Assembly: GCF_030409755.1 (NCBI RefSeq)
Contig: NZ_JAUFQE010000001.1
Coordinates: 310,001 to 374,000 of the forward strand
From: Vibrio lentus
GTDB taxonomy: Bacteria > Pseudomonadota > Gammaproteobacteria > Enterobacterales > Vibrionaceae
Direction: 5' to 3'
DNA: 64,000 nucleotides
The position numbers were made by a program, and so were the translations under genes. How positions within the stretch are numbered: the first letter of the stretch is position 1; the number at the start of each line of letters is the position of its first letter. Positions 1-8,136 of this stretch are shown piece after piece. The notes beneath the pieces are model-generated. The model was not told the DNA's origin. It saw only the letters and a program-made list of their open reading frames with translations, and did not search any database.

Positions 1-2
1 TC

Positions 3-143
3 AGAACTCTGCCTTTGCCCTTTGATTTGGAAGACCTCGATATGTGTATGATTTGGCACCCAAGCCGCACTAACGAACCAAGCCATAAGTGGTTACGCGC
101 TAAGATCAAAGCAGCGGCAAAGGACACATCGACTAAGCCTTAG
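3..143 (+). CDS. LysR-family regulator, C-terminal end only (partial at window edge)
   Basis: The open frame enters from the left edge and stops at the TAG at 141-143, giving 46 residues. The segment reads [18 protein letters not shown], then a run around HKWLRAKI. The pattern of a hydrophobic strand, W-H-P-S-R, a short linker and then HxWLR is typical of the very end of LysR-type substrate-binding domains. Nothing can be said about the DNA-binding domain or the target genes, which lie outside the window. It could be a full gene cut by the window edge or an already truncated one. Confidence 0.6.
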   Translation, partial: RTLPLPFDLEDLDMCMIWHPSRTNEPSHKWLRAKIKAAAKDTSTKP

Positions 144-460
144 AAGGACTCCGTGATGACCGCACTCGCGCGATTCTACGTAGAAAGAAAACCAATATCC
201 CAGAATTAAGGCAAGCGGTCTTTGCGGCGAGGGATAGGGATATCGACCTACAAGTGAGAGTCACTTGGGAATCGTCGGATATGTTTCGTTTAGTCAATGA
301 AAGTAACGTTTGTTATTATTCTAATGACACCGTGGATGATTTTTCTACCGCAACACGAATCCCCAACAATATGAAGCCGATTTTAGTGTGTATCATTGAC
401 GTATTATATTGTTTAATTTGTTGGATTTCTTCATTAAGACTCCAATTTAAAATAAGTTAA
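144..460 (+). pseudogene. Unrecognised coding-like fragment, probably decayed
   Basis: The frame continuing through 254-460 is open from about 135. Its first part (to about 300) has protein-like composition, including the stretches [13 protein letters not shown] and [16 protein letters not shown]. The part after about 310 turns AT-rich and hydrophobic and looks non-coding. No start codon with a ribosome binding site is seen before the coding-like section. I do not recognise the family. The best reading is an internal remnant of a lost gene next to the LysR tail; a short real gene starting at 254 is less likely. Confidence 0.3.
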
Positions 461-878
461 ATCTTTAAATAGAGATGCACTATTAATAAATAATGGGTTA
501 ATTAGTTTTGGATGTATAAATATCTGGTGAGATTGTATGGATGTGTCATACGTGAACATTACGATACTTAGCGATGTGTTTAAATGGGCTAATCTAGCGA
601 TGAAATATAAGTATAATAAAAATTAGCGCAATGTTTCGGTTGTATTGTAGAAAGCTTTAAACGTTGCTTTAAATCTAGTGGACCTTTAATAGTACGAAGG
701 CGTTACGGCTTTTTGTGCTCTGCGTGAAAATAAGATGAATGTAGAATGATTTTCCTATTTGATATAGGAAAGCGCTAGTTACTGATACATCACTGATACA
801 CCTGACCTCAATGATATGAGTAATATTTCTTAATGCCACCGTAGGTGGCTTGTTAAATTTTAATTTATCGAGGTTATT
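461..878. other. AT-rich intergenic region upstream of the lipoprotein gene
   Basis: About 420 bases without a convincing gene; the reverse-strand frame here has no supporting start or composition. The left part is plain AT-rich sequence. The right part holds two 11-bp direct repeats and a -10-like box, listed separately, and the leader of the lipoprotein gene. A purine-rich stretch (GAGG, 871-874) lies just before the ATG at 879. Confidence 0.5.
782..803 (+). promoter_or_regulatory. Two 11-bp direct repeats, predicted response-regulator operator
   Basis: CTGATACATCA (782-792) is followed directly by CTGATACACCT (793-803). The unit matches the four-copy array at 3459-3502, and the 11-bp period is one helical turn, as in PhoB/OmpR-family sites. 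The array ends 17 bases before TAATAT at 821-826, a plausible -10 box with no good -35. That is the geometry of an activator overlapping the -35 position. The likely binder is the OmpR-type regulator encoded at 4963-5679 (inference). Confidence 0.6.
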
Positions 879-3314
879 ATGTTTAATCGTCAACTCATAT
901 CTGCGATAGCTATGGTAGTTGGTTTATCTGGATGTGGCAGTGATAGTGATACTGCTGTTTCCACGCCCCTTGTTCTTTTCGACGGCTTTGTTACCGTAGT
1001 CCCTGAGCAAAATTCGTTCGTCAATTTGCGTCCTTTTGTATTGGCAGGCGCATCAGCTGAACTTGAACTCACAGATATTTCACTTGTGAGTGGTAGTGAT
1101 TCAGGTTGTAGTGATTCACCGGTCGTTTCTGAGCTAGGGGTATTAGGTTTTGAAACAACACTCAATGGCAGTGCGCTTTGTAAATATAGTTACTCAGTTG
1201 TTAGCGCTTCATTAGGGAGTAAGGAAGTTGTCGAGAAAACAGCGTCAATAAATGTTTTTGCTACAACATCAGAAAATCCAGTATTGAAGCCAATCTCTGT
1301 CGCGTTGGAGCTTACTGAACCAACTTCTAAGAAAACTGTTTATATCGACAAAGCATTAGAAGCCGCTGGTGATACATGGCCAAGTGGTTATACGTTGTCT
1401 GATAATGTAACGTTATTTGGTGAAGGTGTTTTATCGTCCGATGCAACAACGCGAACAATTACGTTCACTCCTACTAAAATCGGTTCAAATCGTATTGTTT
1501 ACAGGCTTGTCGATGGCGAAGGTTCTGCTCATAAGTATGGAACGATAGAGATCTCTGTGCTTGATAGTGATAATAATGCGCCGATTGCAAGTAATGACGG
1601 TGAATGGAAAGATGAAGTTAAACTCAATACTCTGACCGACATTGATATTGCAGAATTCGTAAAATCGCCGGATGGAGAAGCTCTTCATTTAATAGATGTA
1701 AATGCACTTTCTGCGGACGTGAAAATAAAAGCAACTGAATCTTCAAGCAATACAATATTTACGTTTATGAGTAATGTGTCTGGAGAGCACTATGTAAGCT
1801 ACGTGGTGGGTGATAACAATGGCCTATTTGATACGGGAATTGTCAAGGTTATAGTTGAAGAACGTGATATAAAAGCTACTTGGGTTGATGATTTAGCCGG
1901 CGGCTTGATCTTTACCGCACCGTTAACTAAATCTGAATCAGATACTCTTGGCGCTGGCGCTACGGCGGGCTTTTTTGATGGAGTCAATACACCGGCGGTA
2001 TTGATTTCAAGTTGGACGTTTGATGAAGCGAAATCTTATTGTCATTCTCCAATGAGTATTCCTACTATGGAGGAATTAGATACGTTGAAACTGAGCAGTA
2101 TAAGGAATGAGGTCGCTAAATGGCCGAAAGATTTAGCGTACTGGACAAAGGATGGTGGTATGTACAATTTAAGTTCAGACGTCGTCGTTACTCGTCACGC
2201 TACTCCGTTGTCAGACTCTGGAACTCGAGGTTACGTAACATGTGCTAACTCAGTCGGGTCTCTTGAAGTTTCGACTAGTGATCCTAAAGAGGTGCTCGCT
2301 GATGGCGAGGACACAGGTGTCATTGAAGCGCGTATTATAAATCGAGAAGGGGAACCATATCCTGGAATTGAGGTACAAGTCACAAGTATCAGCGGTGAAG
2401 GAGTTGTTACTCCAGATACAGAGGAGGTTACAGACGAAAACGGCATTGTGAAGTTTTTTGTAACTTCTTTAGAAGTAGGGATTCAGCAGTTTGTTATACG
2501 TGTAGAAGATGCAGGTGTTGAAAAAATTGCCGATATTACGTTTAGAAAAAAAGTTACCGACATTAGCTTTTCAACTTCAATAAAATATTTGCTAGTTAAT
2601 GATAGTAAGAAGCTATCGGCAACGGAAGTATATGAAGATAGTACTACATCGCCTTTAATAAATGGTCATTGGACATTAACGAGCGAGATTGGTGGTAGCG
2701 CCTCTGAGTTTTCCTTGACTCAAAACGGAACTTTTTTTAGTGGTGTGGCTGGTTATTTCGGAGTGACTGTCGAAAAGGATGGTGTTAACAGTAGTGAGTT
2801 GCCGGTTCGTGTGTGCGTAACAACGGCAGGAGAATGTCTCGATGTTGTAGATGTCAATGATACTGGGAAGCTATATACAAGCACCCCGTCAGTCCCTTGG
2901 TTAGATAGTGTTGACTTAAGCGATTTAGCGGACGGCAAGGAGGTTCCAAGGGGGGGGGAGCCTGATAAAATTTGGTACGGACCTGAGGATAGTGAATACT
3001 ACATTTTTGATTGGACATCTGCATTTAGTCTTTGTATTGCCTATAACGACATAGCGTTAGAAGGGCGAACGAATTGGCGTCTACCGTATTTAGATGAGTT
3101 AAGAGTTGAATTATTGAACGGTGAAGTAAAGCGTGACATGTATGACAGCCGCACTTGGCCGACTTGGTCCCAATATTGGACTTCAACTTTTGTAGCGGAT
3201 GCAAGTGACGGAAAGAGTCAGTATTCTGTTATTGCCACCGATGGAGATCAGAAGGTATCGCCGGCAGTAAAATGGAACAAATTATACGTATCCTGCACTT
3301 CAGACCCTATATAA
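879..3314 (+). CDS. Large outer-membrane lipoprotein with Ig-like and DUF1566 (Lcl-type) domains
   Basis: 811 residues. The N-terminus is a lipoprotein signal with lipobox LSGC and Cys19 as lipidation site; Gly at +2 does not signal inner-membrane retention, so outer membrane is expected. Cadherin/Ig-like sequence fills roughly residues 30-330. A first DUF1566/Lcl-like domain lies near 335-460. An invasin-type Big_1-like domain lies near 465-570, where a D-x-N-G-x-V-x-F turn is visible. A second DUF1566-like domain (TNWRLPYLDEL, YWTST) ends the protein. These domain types occur in surface adhesins and host- or matrix-binding proteins; the ligand is unknown. The promoter carries the same repeats as the EAL gene, so control by the downstream two-component genes is likely. 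A run of nine G at 2950-2958 sits inside the coding sequence ahead of the last domain. Function as an adhesin is inferred. Confidence 0.7.
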   Translation: MFNRQLISAIAMVVGLSGCGSDSDTAVSTPLVLFDGFVTVVPEQNSFVNLRPFVLAGASAELELTDISLVSGSDSGCSDSPVVSELGVLGFETTLNGSALCKYSYSVVSASLGSKEVVEKTASINVFATTSENPVLKPISVALELTEPTSKKTVYIDKALEAAGDTWPSGYTLSDNVTLFGEGVLSSDATTRTITFTPTKIGSNRIVYRLVDGEGSAHKYGTIEISVLDSDNNAPIASNDGEWKDEVKLNTLTDIDIAEFVKSPDGEALHLIDVNALSADVKIKATESSSNTIFTFMSNVSGEHYVSYVVGDNNGLFDTGIVKVIVEERDIKATWVDDLAGGLIFTAPLTKSESDTLGAGATAGFFDGVNTPAVLISSWTFDEAKSYCHSPMSIPTMEELDTLKLSSIRNEVAKWPKDLAYWTKDGGMYNLSSDVVVTRHATPLSDSGTRGYVTCANSVGSLEVSTSDPKEVLADGEDTGVIEARIINREGEPYPGIEVQVTSISGEGVVTPDTEEVTDENGIVKFFVTSLEVGIQQFVIRVEDAGVEKIADITFRKKVTDISFSTSIKYLLVNDSKKLSATEVYEDSTTSPLINGHWTLTSEIGGSASEFSLTQNGTFFSGVAGYFGVTVEKDGVNSSELPVRVCVTTAGECLDVVDVNDTGKLYTSTPSVPWLDSVDLSDLADGKEVPRGGEPDKIWYGPEDSEYYIFDWTSAFSLCIAYNDIALEGRTNWRLPYLDELRVELLNGEVKRDMYDSRTWPTWSQYWTSTFVADASDGKSQYSVIATDGDQKVSPAVKWNKLYVSCTSDPI

Positions 3315-3347
3315 CATATTAAATTAAGTAACGTTTAAATTACTCAG

Positions 3348-3373
3348 TGCCAGATTGAAATCTGGCATTTTTA
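3348..3373 (+). terminator. Rho-independent terminator after the lipoprotein gene
   Basis: TGCCAGATT and AATCTGGCA form a perfect stem with a tiny loop, followed by a T-rich run (TTTTTAT). It sits 33 bases after the stop codon, so the lipoprotein gene is probably monocistronic and the EAL gene needs its own promoter. Confidence 0.8.
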
Positions 3374-3458
3374 TATTTATTTCGTCAGTTTTTATTCTGC
3401 TAAACAATTATTTCTCTCTAGCGTTTAATGTTAAGTTTATTGTTTCTATCCTTAGCTC

Positions 3459-3502
3459 CTGATACATCCCTGATACATCCCTGATACATCCCTGATACAT
3501 CC
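3459..3502 (+). promoter_or_regulatory. Four tandem 11-bp direct repeats, predicted activator site for the EAL gene
   Basis: Four perfect contiguous copies of CTGATACATCC occupy 3459-3502, with the start of a fifth (CTG) after them. TATAAT at 3520-3525 is a consensus -10 box that begins exactly 17 bases after the array ends. The -35 position therefore lies within the last repeat and has no TTGACA-like sequence, which suggests activation by a regulator bound to the array. The 11-bp phasing fits tandem binding of OmpR/PhoB-type dimers on one face of the helix. Confidence 0.7.
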
Positions 3503-3558
3503 CTGGTGTCGTGATGTCTTATAATAGTTCTTGTACTTAATACGAGGGCTTTTATATT

Positions 3559-4293
3559 ATGTTTTATTTCCACGAATATTTAATAGAAATACAATACCAA
3601 CCAAAGTTTTCATCTATTTCGGGGTGCATTTCTAGCGTGGAAGTATTATCACGTTGCTTTGATTGTAATGGTTTATCTGTTCCTGTTGAACAGTATATAA
3701 ATAGCTTGAAATGTAAGGGTTTAATTAATCAGTTTACTATTCATTTATTGTCAAAAACTATTGATGAACTTTCATTAAATGGTTGTTCGAACGTAGACTT
3801 CTCAATAAATTTATTTCAAGAACAGTTAAATGATATGGAGTTTATCGCTGAATTTATAATGTTTGTTTCTGAACATAAAGGAAAAGTTACCGTTGAATTA
3901 TCAGAAAAGGATAGCAATAAAAATAAGAAAAAAGCGTTGTCAATTCTAAATTCAGCAGGTGTAGATGTGTCATTAGATGATTTCGGTATAGAAAATTCAA
4001 CTTTTGAAGAGTTGTTATCATTCGAATATCAAGAAGTTAAAATTGATAAGAGTATGCTGACTAACGAAGAAAGACCAATAGCTGAAAAGTTGGTTAGTGC
4101 ACTGGCTAGGTACTGTCATCGGCATGGTTTACGTAGTGTAGCAGAAGGAATTGATAGCCAAGAAAAATTAAAATTTGTTCTCAACGCAGGTATAGATGAG
4201 TTACAAGGTTTTTTCCTTAGTAAACCATTAGCGATTGAACAGTTAGAACTCAATCAACCGTTTGATATAAATATTTGTGAAATGGAATATTAG
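3559..4293 (+). CDS. Stand-alone EAL-domain cyclic-di-GMP phosphodiesterase
   Basis: 244 residues, essentially a single EAL domain with no sensor or receiver domain. Signature positions are kept: EVL at 28-30 in place of EAL, Asn in FSINLF, Glu in VELSE, the Asp pair in LDDFG, Lys in VKIDKS, Glu in VAEGID and Gln in LQGFFLSKPL. It is therefore predicted to hydrolyse c-di-GMP to pGpG in the cytoplasm. Because it has no input domain, its activity is probably set by transcription. The promoter has a four-copy 11-bp repeat array and a perfect TATAAT box. Kinase, HPt and regulator genes follow on the same strand, so the phosphorelay likely switches c-di-GMP breakdown on. The layout recalls V. cholerae VieSAB, but here the EAL is a separate protein and not fused to the regulator. 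Confidence 0.85.
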   Translation: MFYFHEYLIEIQYQPKFSSISGCISSVEVLSRCFDCNGLSVPVEQYINSLKCKGLINQFTIHLLSKTIDELSLNGCSNVDFSINLFQEQLNDMEFIAEFIMFVSEHKGKVTVELSEKDSNKNKKKALSILNSAGVDVSLDDFGIENSTFEELLSFEYQEVKIDKSMLTNEERPIAEKLVSALARYCHRHGLRSVAEGIDSQEKLKFVLNAGIDELQGFFLSKPLAIEQLELNQPFDINICEMEY

Positions 4294-4337
4294 TTTCGAG
4301 AATTGGAAAATAAAAATGTTTGTTAATTGGTATATTT

Positions 4338-4439
4338 ATGCTTAATAAGTCAGAGGTTTCGTTTGTTTTGTTTATTATAAGTCTTCTCATGTCTTGTTGC
4401 TTTATTTTGGTTGTTCATATTGTTGAACTTATAATATAG
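4338..4439 (+). CDS. Possible 33-residue single-pass membrane peptide
   Basis: ATG to TAG, 33 codons. A short polar start (MLNKSEVS) is followed by an almost wholly hydrophobic stretch to the end, compatible with one membrane helix. It lies 44 bases after the EAL gene on the same strand. No clear ribosome binding site is visible and the region is AT-rich, so it could be chance. Small membrane peptides near sensor kinases are sometimes kinase modulators, but nothing here proves that. Confidence 0.22.
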   Translation: MLNKSEVSFVLFIISLLMSCCFILVVHIVELII

Positions 4440-4581
4440 ATGTTAATTGTACTTTAGCCTCAGAACTGCTCAGTGTTCTTATAGGATGTGCACAGTACTA
4501 GGAATGTTAGGTTGATGATTGCAAATTATATGTTACTTTTAATGTGTCGCCGTAATGGCGTTGTAGTGTGGATCTGGTTAG

Positions 4582-4938
4582 TTGGGGTATGGTTTGGTAA
4601 TTCAAGACGGTGCAATTAGTCGAGAGGCTGAGTTTTTTTTCTTTACAAATGTTATATGTAATGGGGATAAAGTAGTGGCTTTGGGTTTTCTTGAGGTCTT
4701 AGTGCAATCAACTGGTGCTACGTTAGTTATTCCAAACACTGAGTACGAAAGGTTCGCAAATGAGTTACATAATTTAGCCGGTAGTTGTGGCTTGATGGGG
4801 TTTACTTATTGGAGTAAAGAACTCTCACAGTTCGAACATAGTGTTACTGACGTTGTTAGCTGTGTAGAAATTAAAACTAAAGTGACACTGATGCTGAAAA
4901 GTATGGCGTTGTTGATTGATTCGAATAATGAGTCTTAG
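4582..4938 (+). CDS. Histidine phosphotransfer (HPt) protein
   Basis: 118 residues if translation starts at the TTG at 4582, directly after an in-frame stop. No in-frame ATG lies before the domain, so the start is TTG or a nearby GTG/TTG and is uncertain. The core FANELHNLAGSCGLMGF matches the HPt motif around the phosphorylated histidine (His63 in this numbering), followed by helical sequence to the end. It should carry phosphate between the hybrid kinase receiver (encoded at 5676-7673) and the response regulator encoded 24 bases downstream. The kinase itself has no HPt domain, so this protein completes a His-Asp-His-Asp relay. A run of eight T (4633-4640) near the start could cause slippage. 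Confidence 0.65.
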   Translation: MGYGLVIQDGAISREAEFFFFTNVICNGDKVVALGFLEVLVQSTGATLVIPNTEYERFANELHNLAGSCGLMGFTYWSKELSQFEHSVTDVVSCVEIKTKVTLMLKSMALLIDSNNES

Positions 4939-4962
4939 CCTTTTAGCTGGAGAGGGCGGAGA

Positions 4963-5679
4963 ATGAAAAAGAAATTAAGGATGTTACTTGTTGAAGACGA
5001 TGTTTTTACATCTCGGCTGATTAAAACATATTTTGAGGAGAGAGGGTTCATAGTAGAGCAATCATTCGACATTGGTAGTGCTTTGTTTAAGTCAACGCCT
5101 GATTCTTTTGATATTGCCATAGTTGACATACATTTACCTTCGGGGTCGAGTTTGCTTGTAATGGATAAGATAAAGTCGTTGATAAGATGTCCTATTGTGG
5201 TCAGTACATCAGATTTAAAAGAAGACGTTGAATTAAAAAGTTTGTCGCTTGGCGTAGTCGATGAGTATGTTGTTAAATCGCGTGGGTTGGAAGTACTATT
5301 ACAACGTACAATGCGTATTCTACAACAGAATGAAAAACAAACTTCAAATGTGGACGTTGTAAGTTCGAATAACAATAGTATAAAGGTCGGGCCGTTTGAG
5401 CTACATTATTCTATCAACCAAATAAGCTGGATGGGTAATGTATTAAAGTTATCTAATCAAGAGGTTAAAATCATTAATTACTTGATGTTGAATGCTAATT
5501 CATTAGTCAGTAAAGATGAATTTTATCACGTTGTTTATGGATTTGAATATGACGGTGCGAATCGTAGCTTCGATTTACTAATGTCTCGATTGCGTCGTAA
5601 GCTTGCCGATAAGAAAATCCCTTTTAATATTGTCACTATTGCGGGGCGTGGTCATGTATTAAGGATCGACGATTTATGA
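4963..5679 (+). CDS. OmpR/TorR-type response regulator
   Basis: 238 residues. Receiver domain at about 5-120, with the acidic pair in LVEDD, phosphoacceptor Asp55 in IVDIHLP and conserved Lys105. A winged-helix DNA-binding domain follows at about 140-236, with the recognition region near NRSFDLLMSRLRRKL. Start ATG is preceded by a purine-rich GGCGGAGA. It overlaps the kinase start by four bases (ATGA), so the two are co-translated. The expected role is a transcription activator phosphorylated through the HPt protein. The likely targets are the two local promoters with 11-bp direct repeats, because OmpR-family proteins bind head-to-tail sites at that spacing. The target assignment is inference. 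Confidence 0.85.
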   Translation: MKKKLRMLLVEDDVFTSRLIKTYFEERGFIVEQSFDIGSALFKSTPDSFDIAIVDIHLPSGSSLLVMDKIKSLIRCPIVVSTSDLKEDVELKSLSLGVVDEYVVKSRGLEVLLQRTMRILQQNEKQTSNVDVVSSNNNSIKVGPFELHYSINQISWMGNVLKLSNQEVKIINYLMLNANSLVSKDEFYHVVYGFEYDGANRSFDLLMSRLRRKLADKKIPFNIVTIAGRGHVLRIDDL

Positions 5680-7673
5680 AGAGAGTTTCAATTCGTCGAT
5701 TGTTTGTTGTTTTGGCGTCGTTGGCAGTGCTTGGAGTTTTAGTTGTTGTTAGTTTGATATATGTAAATAACATCAATGTCAATCGTCACAAGAATGCAGT
5801 TTCTGTTACGGAAAATCTGGTTGTTGGCATGTCGGTGAAGTTCAAAGGTTATGAACTTTGGAATCATTTTCTTGACAGTACTAAAGACGTCAAGCCAAAA
5901 GTGCTAAGCCAACTGAATGACGAATTAAAGTCTGATGCACATAAAGTTCTAAGTAATTATGCTGATCTCATGAAAAATGATTTAACACCTTTCGACCATG
6001 CGAGGTTGCACCGCATGAACGATGAAGTATTGAATCGATGGCATTTGATCGCAACTGCAATTAATGTCTATCCTAACGTGCCAAATTCATTGTTTTTAAG
6101 GATTAATCGAAGTTCTGAGTTAATCCAGATTGATGCAAGCGAGATTTATAACCAGAATTTCAAGAGAGTCTTTAATATTCAAGAAAAGCAGCAAAAATTA
6201 TATAAGCTAATTGTGAGTTCGCTTGTGTTATTCCTTTTTATTAGCTTGTTTATGATCTTTATATTTTACAGGTATATTGTCATCCCTTTTTATAAAGTTC
6301 AATTGTATATTTCGAAAAATGATTCTTTTTACATGTCGAAGATAAAAAAAGTAGATACGATTTTTATAGAGCTTTATTCGATATTTAAGTCCCTGTCATC
6401 AGTCAGCACTGATTTTTATCTTTTGTATAGATCTATGACAAGGAACTTAGATGTTAAAAGTAAGTTTCTTAATGTTGTTAGTCATGATTTAAGAACACCT
6501 TTAGGTGTTATTATTGGGAATTTAGAATTGGTTAAAGAGGATCGTTTAATTAAGGGCGATGACATGCGATTACATGACTCTTACTTAAGCGCCAATGCTC
6601 TGAAACGAATTCTTGACTCCAGTATGCTTTTGAGTTCCATTCAACAGTCAACAAGTAGCAAGTTAGTTCCTGTTAAATTACCATTAGTTGTCGATACCCT
6701 TTCCTCAATATTGTCTTCTGATTTAGAGCACAAAAATGTAACATTGCAATTTTTTTATAGTAAAGACCTGCCTTTAGAGCTTATGTTAATTAACCATAAC
6801 TCAACTCAGTTGTTGCTCAACATTATTGATAATGCAATAAAAGCCTGTAGTACTGGTGATATTGTAAAAGTTCGCTTTAAGATATGTTCCGACCAGTTAG
6901 TGATTTCTGTGTTTGATTCTGGTGTAGGTTTAGAGAAGAGTGAGTTGCCAATTTTGATGTTGCCATTTAAGCAAGGTAAAACCTCAAGTGGAAGTATTGG
7001 ATTGGGCTCTTATATTACTACGATGTTGATTAAGTCGATGAAGGGCAGTTATGGTATTTCGAGTCGGCGTGGTACAGGTACATTGTTTGTTATGAGATTT
7101 CCGTTTGTTTCGATAAAAACTGCCGAAAAATTCGGTGAACTTTATTCGTTAGAAGCACCTTTGCGAAAGCTGTATTTAAAAGGTAACTATATCGTTAAAC
7201 GCAAACGTCATGGGCAGGTATTTAATATCCTGCACTCGGTTGAGCTGAAAGATACAGGTGTTAGTAGTGAAAAAGAACAACCGATGACTTCTTCTTTAAG
7301 AGCGCTACTTGTTGAAGATTTCCCATTGAACCGAGATTTGTTTTTACGTATAGCGAAGTTAATTAAACTCGATGTGTCAACTACTCCAAATGGACAAAGC
7401 GCTTTAAAAATTTTGGGTGAAGATAAGTTTGATGTCATATTTATGGATTTACAGTTGCCTGATGTCAACGGAATTGAAGTGACGCAAAAACTCCGCGAGC
7501 GAGGAGATGATACTGTGGTAGTAGCATTGACTGCTTCTATTGATCCCAATATCAAGAAGGCTTGTATTGAGTCTGGGATGAATTACTTTTTAACAAAGCC
7601 CTTTGCTATTGATAAATTGTCGGACGTGTTACGTAAAATTGAATATGCGAAAAATAAGTCTCGTGATTTCTAG
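5676..7673 (+). CDS. Hybrid sensor histidine kinase (TorS/VieS-like)
   Basis: 665 residues. Inner-membrane helix near 8-30, periplasmic sensor region about 31-178, second helix about 180-200. Dimerisation and phosphoacceptor domain has His270 in VVSHDLRTPLG. The ATPase domain has the N-box around Asn386, DSGVGL and a glycine-rich GSIGLGSY. A C-terminal receiver begins near 541 with LLVED, Asp591 in FMDLQLP and Lys641. The chain stops after the receiver, so phosphate must pass to a separate HPt protein, and one is encoded just upstream of the regulator. The signal is unknown; the sensor region is all-helical in appearance and has no named domain that I recognise. About 460 bases without a clear gene follow. 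Confidence 0.88.
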   Translation: MKRVSIRRLFVVLASLAVLGVLVVVSLIYVNNINVNRHKNAVSVTENLVVGMSVKFKGYELWNHFLDSTKDVKPKVLSQLNDELKSDAHKVLSNYADLMKNDLTPFDHARLHRMNDEVLNRWHLIATAINVYPNVPNSLFLRINRSSELIQIDASEIYNQNFKRVFNIQEKQQKLYKLIVSSLVLFLFISLFMIFIFYRYIVIPFYKVQLYISKNDSFYMSKIKKVDTIFIELYSIFKSLSSVSTDFYLLYRSMTRNLDVKSKFLNVVSHDLRTPLGVIIGNLELVKEDRLIKGDDMRLHDSYLSANALKRILDSSMLLSSIQQSTSSKLVPVKLPLVVDTLSSILSSDLEHKNVTLQFFYSKDLPLELMLINHNSTQLLLNIIDNAIKACSTGDIVKVRFKICSDQLVISVFDSGVGLEKSELPILMLPFKQGKTSSGSIGLGSYITTMLIKSMKGSYGISSRRGTGTLFVMRFPFVSIKTAEKFGELYSLEAPLRKLYLKGNYIVKRKRHGQVFNILHSVELKDTGVSSEKEQPMTSSLRALLVEDFPLNRDLFLRIAKLIKLDVSTTPNGQSALKILGEDKFDVIFMDLQLPDVNGIEVTQKLRERGDDTVVVALTASIDPNIKKACIESGMNYFLTKPFAIDKLSDVLRKIEYAKNKSRDF

Positions 7674-8136
7674 CCTAATACTGTAATAAATATAATAATC
7701 GGATTATCAGATAGTCATCTGTTTTTTACCGCCGTTAAATCGGCTTAGTGCGGAGTACACCTCTTTATATCGTCTTAGGTTTTGAGTCATACAGAAGCAC
7801 TTTAAGCATAGAATACAGGCCCCTTCACTGGTGAAGTGTTAGTTGGTGTATTCAGCTATGGCCTGCTAGCTAGTATAGGGCAGAACTTGTACTGAATGTC
7901 CTTCTTGATGGTTCTAACTCTAGTCAAAGCTCATCCTCCCTCTGAACTGCCAAAAGTTATCGAAAAACCAAAGCATCCAGCTGACGACCGAAGTACATTG
8001 TTCACCCCCAAACCTGCTGGTTGGAGAGTAATTGTCTTCAATCGCTGCCGATTACCCTAGATGATGAACCTTATCGCTCCAACTAAACTGATGCTTGAAG
8101 GCAGACCCTCAGCATCATTTAAGCCGCAAAGATCTG
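7674..8136. other. Degenerate intergenic region between convergent genes
   Basis: About 460 bases separate the kinase from the convergent GGDEF-EAL gene. All six frames are broken by stops. Short coding-like pieces appear on the reverse strand around 7700-7800 (for example LRRYKEVYSALSRF). They suggest the remains of an old gene or mobile element, but I cannot name one. No clean terminator with a T-run was found for either flanking gene. Confidence 0.35.

Noticed and set aside
4515..4620. 34-codon hydrophobic frame overlapping the HPt start
   Set aside because: It overlaps the HPt coding region out of frame and has no supported ribosome binding site.
7674..8136. Insertion sequence or integron attachment site
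   Set aside because: No terminal inverted repeats, transposase motifs or attC-like folds could be seen.
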